Positions 61,838 through 64,000 of a DNA stretch of 64,000 nt are shown here, piece by piece. The stretch lies in NCBI RefSeq assembly GCF_900111685.1, contig NZ_FOHX01000018.1, positions 124,001-188,000 on the forward strand, in the 5' to 3' direction. The notes beneath the pieces are model-generated. The model searched no databases. It saw only the letters and a program-made list of their open reading frames with translations, and was not told the DNA's origin. A program made the translations under genes and the position numbers. Position 1 is the first letter of the stretch; each line of letters starts with the position of its first letter. This DNA comes from Nonomuraea wenchangensis (GTDB taxonomy: Bacteria; Actinomycetota; Actinomycetes; Streptosporangiales; Streptosporangiaceae).

Positions 61838-64000
61838 CCGCCATCGATCCGGTGACCTTCGAGGTCATCAGGCACCGGCTGCTCGCCATCACCGACGAGC
61901 AGGGCGCCACCCTGGCCGCCATCTCCGGCTCCACGCACGTGGTGGAGGCCAGCGACTACAACGTCGGCCTCTACCTGCCGGACGGCTCCGTGGCGGCGAT
62001 GGGCCGTACCATCCTGTCGCATTCGTCGTCGATGGCCGCCATCACGCGTTCGGTCATCGGGGACTGCGCCGACGACCCCGGCATCAACGCCGGTGACATG
62101 TTCATCGTCAACGACCCGTGGAAGGGCACCGTGCACGCCCAGGACGTGGGCGTGGTGGCACCGATCTTCTACCAGGGTGAGCTGCTCGCCTGGACGGGCG
62201 CGATGTGCCACATGGTCGACGTGGGCGGGATGACGCCCGGCAGCTTCTGCATCGACGCCACCGACTCCTACCAGGAGGGGCTGCAGATGCCGCCGACGAA
62301 GCTGGTCGACGGCGGCAAGGTGCGCACCGACGTCTGGAACCTCGTCCTGGCGCACACCCGCATGGCGGCGACGGTGAACCTGGATCTGCGGGCCCTGATC
62401 GCGGCCAACCACACGGCCGTCAGGGCGATGACCGCCCTGGCCGACAAGTACGGCGCCGAGACCGTACGGGCGGTGATGAGCAGCCTCATCGAGCTGTCGG
62501 AGAAGCGGCTGCGCAACCGGCTGGCCAGGCTGCCCGACGCGCGCCTGCACTCGCGGGCCTTCCTGGACAACGACGGCGGGCTGGCCCTGTCGCGGGAGAA
62601 CGCCACCTACGAGGTGGACCTGGTCCTGACCAAGCGCGGCGACAGTCTGCACTTCGACTACTCGGCCTCCTCGCCGCAGGCCAAGGGCTACATCAACTGC
62701 GCCTTCTCCGGGATGATGGCGGGGATCGCGGCGGCCCTGCTGCCGACTCTGGCCTACGACGCGCCGTGGAACGAGGGGCTGTTCAAGCCCGTTGAGGTGC
62801 ACTGCCCGGAGGGGCTGATCTGCAACGCGTCCCGGCCGGCGGCGGTCAGCGGCGGCGCGCTGGAGGCGGGCTGGCTGGTGGAGATGACCGCCATCGAGTG
62901 CCTGTCCAAGCTGGCGGCGTGCTCGGACGAGCTGATCGCCGAGGCCCAGGCCGTGCCCGCCGGCGGCCCCGACAAGTTCGTGCTGACCGGCGCGGGCGAG
63001 AACGGCGGCCGGCAGACGTACGTGATCATGGATTGTCTGGCGACGGGCGGCGCGGCCTACGCGCACCGCGACGGCGTCTGGACCCAGGGCCAGCACAACA
63101 TCGAGCGGCAGAAGATCTCCAACGTGGAGGCCGTGGAGATGGACTCCCCGCTGCTCTACCTGTGGCGGGGCCTGGTGGCCGACTCCGGGGGAGCGGGACG
63201 CACCCGTGGCGGCATGAGCATGGGCGCGGTCTACACGGTGCACGGCGGCCGGGACGTCACCGCGCTGAACTCGGCCCACGGATGGGAGGTGCCGAACTCC
63301 ACCGGGATCTTCGGCGGCTACCCGGGCGCGCAGAACACCCGGACCGTGATCCACGGCAGTGACGTCCGGGCGCGGCTGGCCGCCGGGCAGATCCCGGCCG
63401 TGGAGGAGCTGTCGGGTGACCGTCCGGTCATGCGGGGCAGGCAGGGGCTCTACCACCTGGGCGACGACGACGTCCTGGCCACCGTCCCGCAGGCCGGCGG
63501 CGGATGGGGCGACCCGTTGGAACGTTCCCTCCTGGCGTTGCAGGCCGATCTGGACTTCGGCGCCGTGACCCCGGAGGCCGCGGTCCGCGTCTACCACGCC
63601 GTGCTGGACGGCGAAGGCCGTGTCGACGAGGCCGCCACCCTGGCCCGCCGCGAGCAGCTGCGGGACGAGCGGCGCGGCTGGCCGGCGGAACGGCCGCTGC
63701 CCGCGCAGCCGCGGGGTGCGCGCACCCGGCTGCACCCGCTGGGCGACCGCCTCGACGTCATCGAGGCGGACGACGCCCGCTGGGTCGCCTGCCACTGCGG
63801 CGTCGTGCTGGCCCCCGCCACCGAGCAGTGGCGCCGCCACGCCGGGATGAGCGTGGTCCACGACGTGCACGCGCTCGGCCACGCCACACGCCTGGATGAG
63901 GGGCTGGAGCTGCGCCTGTACGCGTGTCCGGGCTGCGGGCGGCTGCACACGGCCGACGTCGTCCGCCGCGAGGCCGCCCACCTGGACGACATCCGGCTGC
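61834..64000 (+). CDS. hyuB: Hydantoinase/oxoprolinase B subunit with cysteine-rich C-terminal extension, cut by window edge
   Basis: At least 722 residues. GTG 61834 overlaps the hyuA stop. Opening VTFEVIRHRLLAITDEQGAT, then VEASDYNVGLYLPDGSVA and GDMFIVNDPWKGTVHAQDV, is standard HyuB; SGGALEAGW, GAGRTRGGMSMG and PQAGGGWGDPLERS follow. HyuB proteins usually end about there (near 570 residues). Here about 150 more residues follow, with paired cysteines, VACHCGVVLA and LYACPGCGRLHTADV, like the zinc-binding gamma subunit of acetone/acetophenone carboxylases. The chain has no stop before the window edge. With HyuA it forms an ATP-dependent cyclic-amide hydrolase or carboxylase; the extension argues for the latter. 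Confidence 0.88.
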   Translation, partial: MTAIDPVTFEVIRHRLLAITDEQGATLAAISGSTHVVEASDYNVGLYLPDGSVAAMGRTILSHSSSMAAITRSVIGDCADDPGINAGDMFIVNDPWKGTVHAQDVGVVAPIFYQGELLAWTGAMCHMVDVGGMTPGSFCIDATDSYQEGLQMPPTKLVDGGKVRTDVWNLVLAHTRMAATVNLDLRALIAANHTAVRAMTALADKYGAETVRAVMSSLIELSEKRLRNRLARLPDARLHSRAFLDNDGGLALSRENATYEVDLVLTKRGDSLHFDYSASSPQAKGYINCAFSGMMAGIAAALLPTLAYDAPWNEGLFKPVEVHCPEGLICNASRPAAVSGGALEAGWLVEMTAIECLSKLAACSDELIAEAQAVPAGGPDKFVLTGAGENGGRQTYVIMDCLATGGAAYAHRDGVWTQGQHNIERQKISNVEAVEMDSPLLYLWRGLVADSGGAGRTRGGMSMGAVYTVHGGRDVTALNSAHGWEVPNSTGIFGGYPGAQNTRTVIHGSDVRARLAAGQIPAVEELSGDRPVMRGRQGLYHLGDDDVLATVPQAGGGWGDPLERSLLALQADLDFGAVTPEAAVRVYHAVLDGEGRVDEAATLARREQLRDERRGWPAERPLPAQPRGARTRLHPLGDRLDVIEADDARWVACHCGVVLAPATEQWRRHAGMSVVHDVHALGHATRLDEGLELRLYACPGCGRLHTADVVRREAAHLDDIRL

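Noticed and set aside
61687..63981. 764-codon open reading on the minus strand across hyuB
   Set aside because: Same reason: the plus strand encodes a fully recognisable HyuB chain over the whole length.
1..64000. tRNA, rRNA or riboswitch genes
   Set aside because: No cloverleaf-like T-loop sequences, rRNA segments or known riboswitch cores were noticed by eye; a covariance-model search could still find one.

Overview
The window is 64 kb of very GC-rich chromosomal DNA from a filamentous actinomycete. GC-ending codons, many GTG/TTG starts with AGGAGG-type ribosome binding sites, dense one-component regulators (TetR, MarR, GntR, LacI, MerR, HxlR), HisKA_3/LuxR two-component pairs, an ECF sigma factor paired with a DGPF protein, and a CBM13 lectin tail on a secreted esterase all fit Streptosporangiales (a Nonomuraea-like organism is my best guess, by inference only). 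I saw no rRNA, tRNA or CRISPR array. It reads as an accessory chromosome arm: small regulator-plus-enzyme modules, sugar-use islands and decayed genes.

Layout. 1-9.1 kb: a divergent NmrA-like reductase/TetR pair, a secreted SGNH esterase with a LacI-type operator, a redox operon (azoreductase, PPOX-fold protein, DsbA-like protein) that shares an operator motif with the nearby TetR gene, a secreted serine hydrolase, and a divergent TetR/saccharopine-dehydrogenase-like pair. 9.1-12.7 kb: a frameshifted small membrane protein, a Tat-exported TPR/retropepsin-like protein without its catalytic DTG, a truncated methyltransferase and an IS21-type istA remnant. 12.7-19.3 kb: an epoxide-hydrolase-like enzyme, then a LacI regulator divergent from a sugar ABC importer (binding protein, two permeases) and a cytoplasmic-looking GH68 fructosidase. 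19.3-24.3 kb: a MarR-controlled quinone oxidoreductase, an NTF2-like protein, a divergent MFS/CGNR pair, and a TetR divergent from a dimeric alpha/beta-barrel (ABM-like) protein. 24.3-25.7 kb: fossils of a two-component system next to a broken IS256-type transposase. 25.9-37.4 kb: a ThrE-type exporter, lactate dehydrogenase, an S33 hydrolase and membrane-anchored metallopeptidase followed by a HisKA_3/LuxR pair, an unusual ABC-2-like membrane protein divergent from an OmpR/HisKA pair, and MerR and ABM proteins.

37.4-44.4 kb is a galactoside/galactonate island: GH35 beta-galactosidase, KDPG/KDPGal aldolase, a divergent FadR-type repressor with a clear operator, a cellulase-like hydrolase, an SDR and a DgoD-type dehydratase. 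Together these outline an oxidative (De Ley-Doudoroff) galactose route; the sugar-acid kinase is not in the window. 44.4-49.5 kb holds a small membrane protein, an HxlR/VOC pair, an internally deleted YciI gene, a KAP-like membrane P-loop ATPase and a 5'-truncated ROK gene. 49.7-54.1 kb: an XRE/NB-ARC/TPR STAND regulator and the DGPF/ECF42-type pair. 54.2-57.2 kb: a HisKA_3/LuxR pair and a membrane protein bracketed by two copies of a 54-bp repeat. 57.4-64 kb: a secreted protein of four cysteine-bearing repeats, an MBL-fold hydrolase, and the HyuA/HyuB pair of an ATP-dependent hydantoinase/oxoprolinase/carboxylase-type enzyme that runs off the right edge.

The most notable points are the KAP-like ATPase between two decayed genes, several regulons readable from shared palindromes, the 54-bp repeats around a two-component module, the leaderless GH68 enzyme in an importer operon, and the cysteine-rich C-terminal extension of HyuB.
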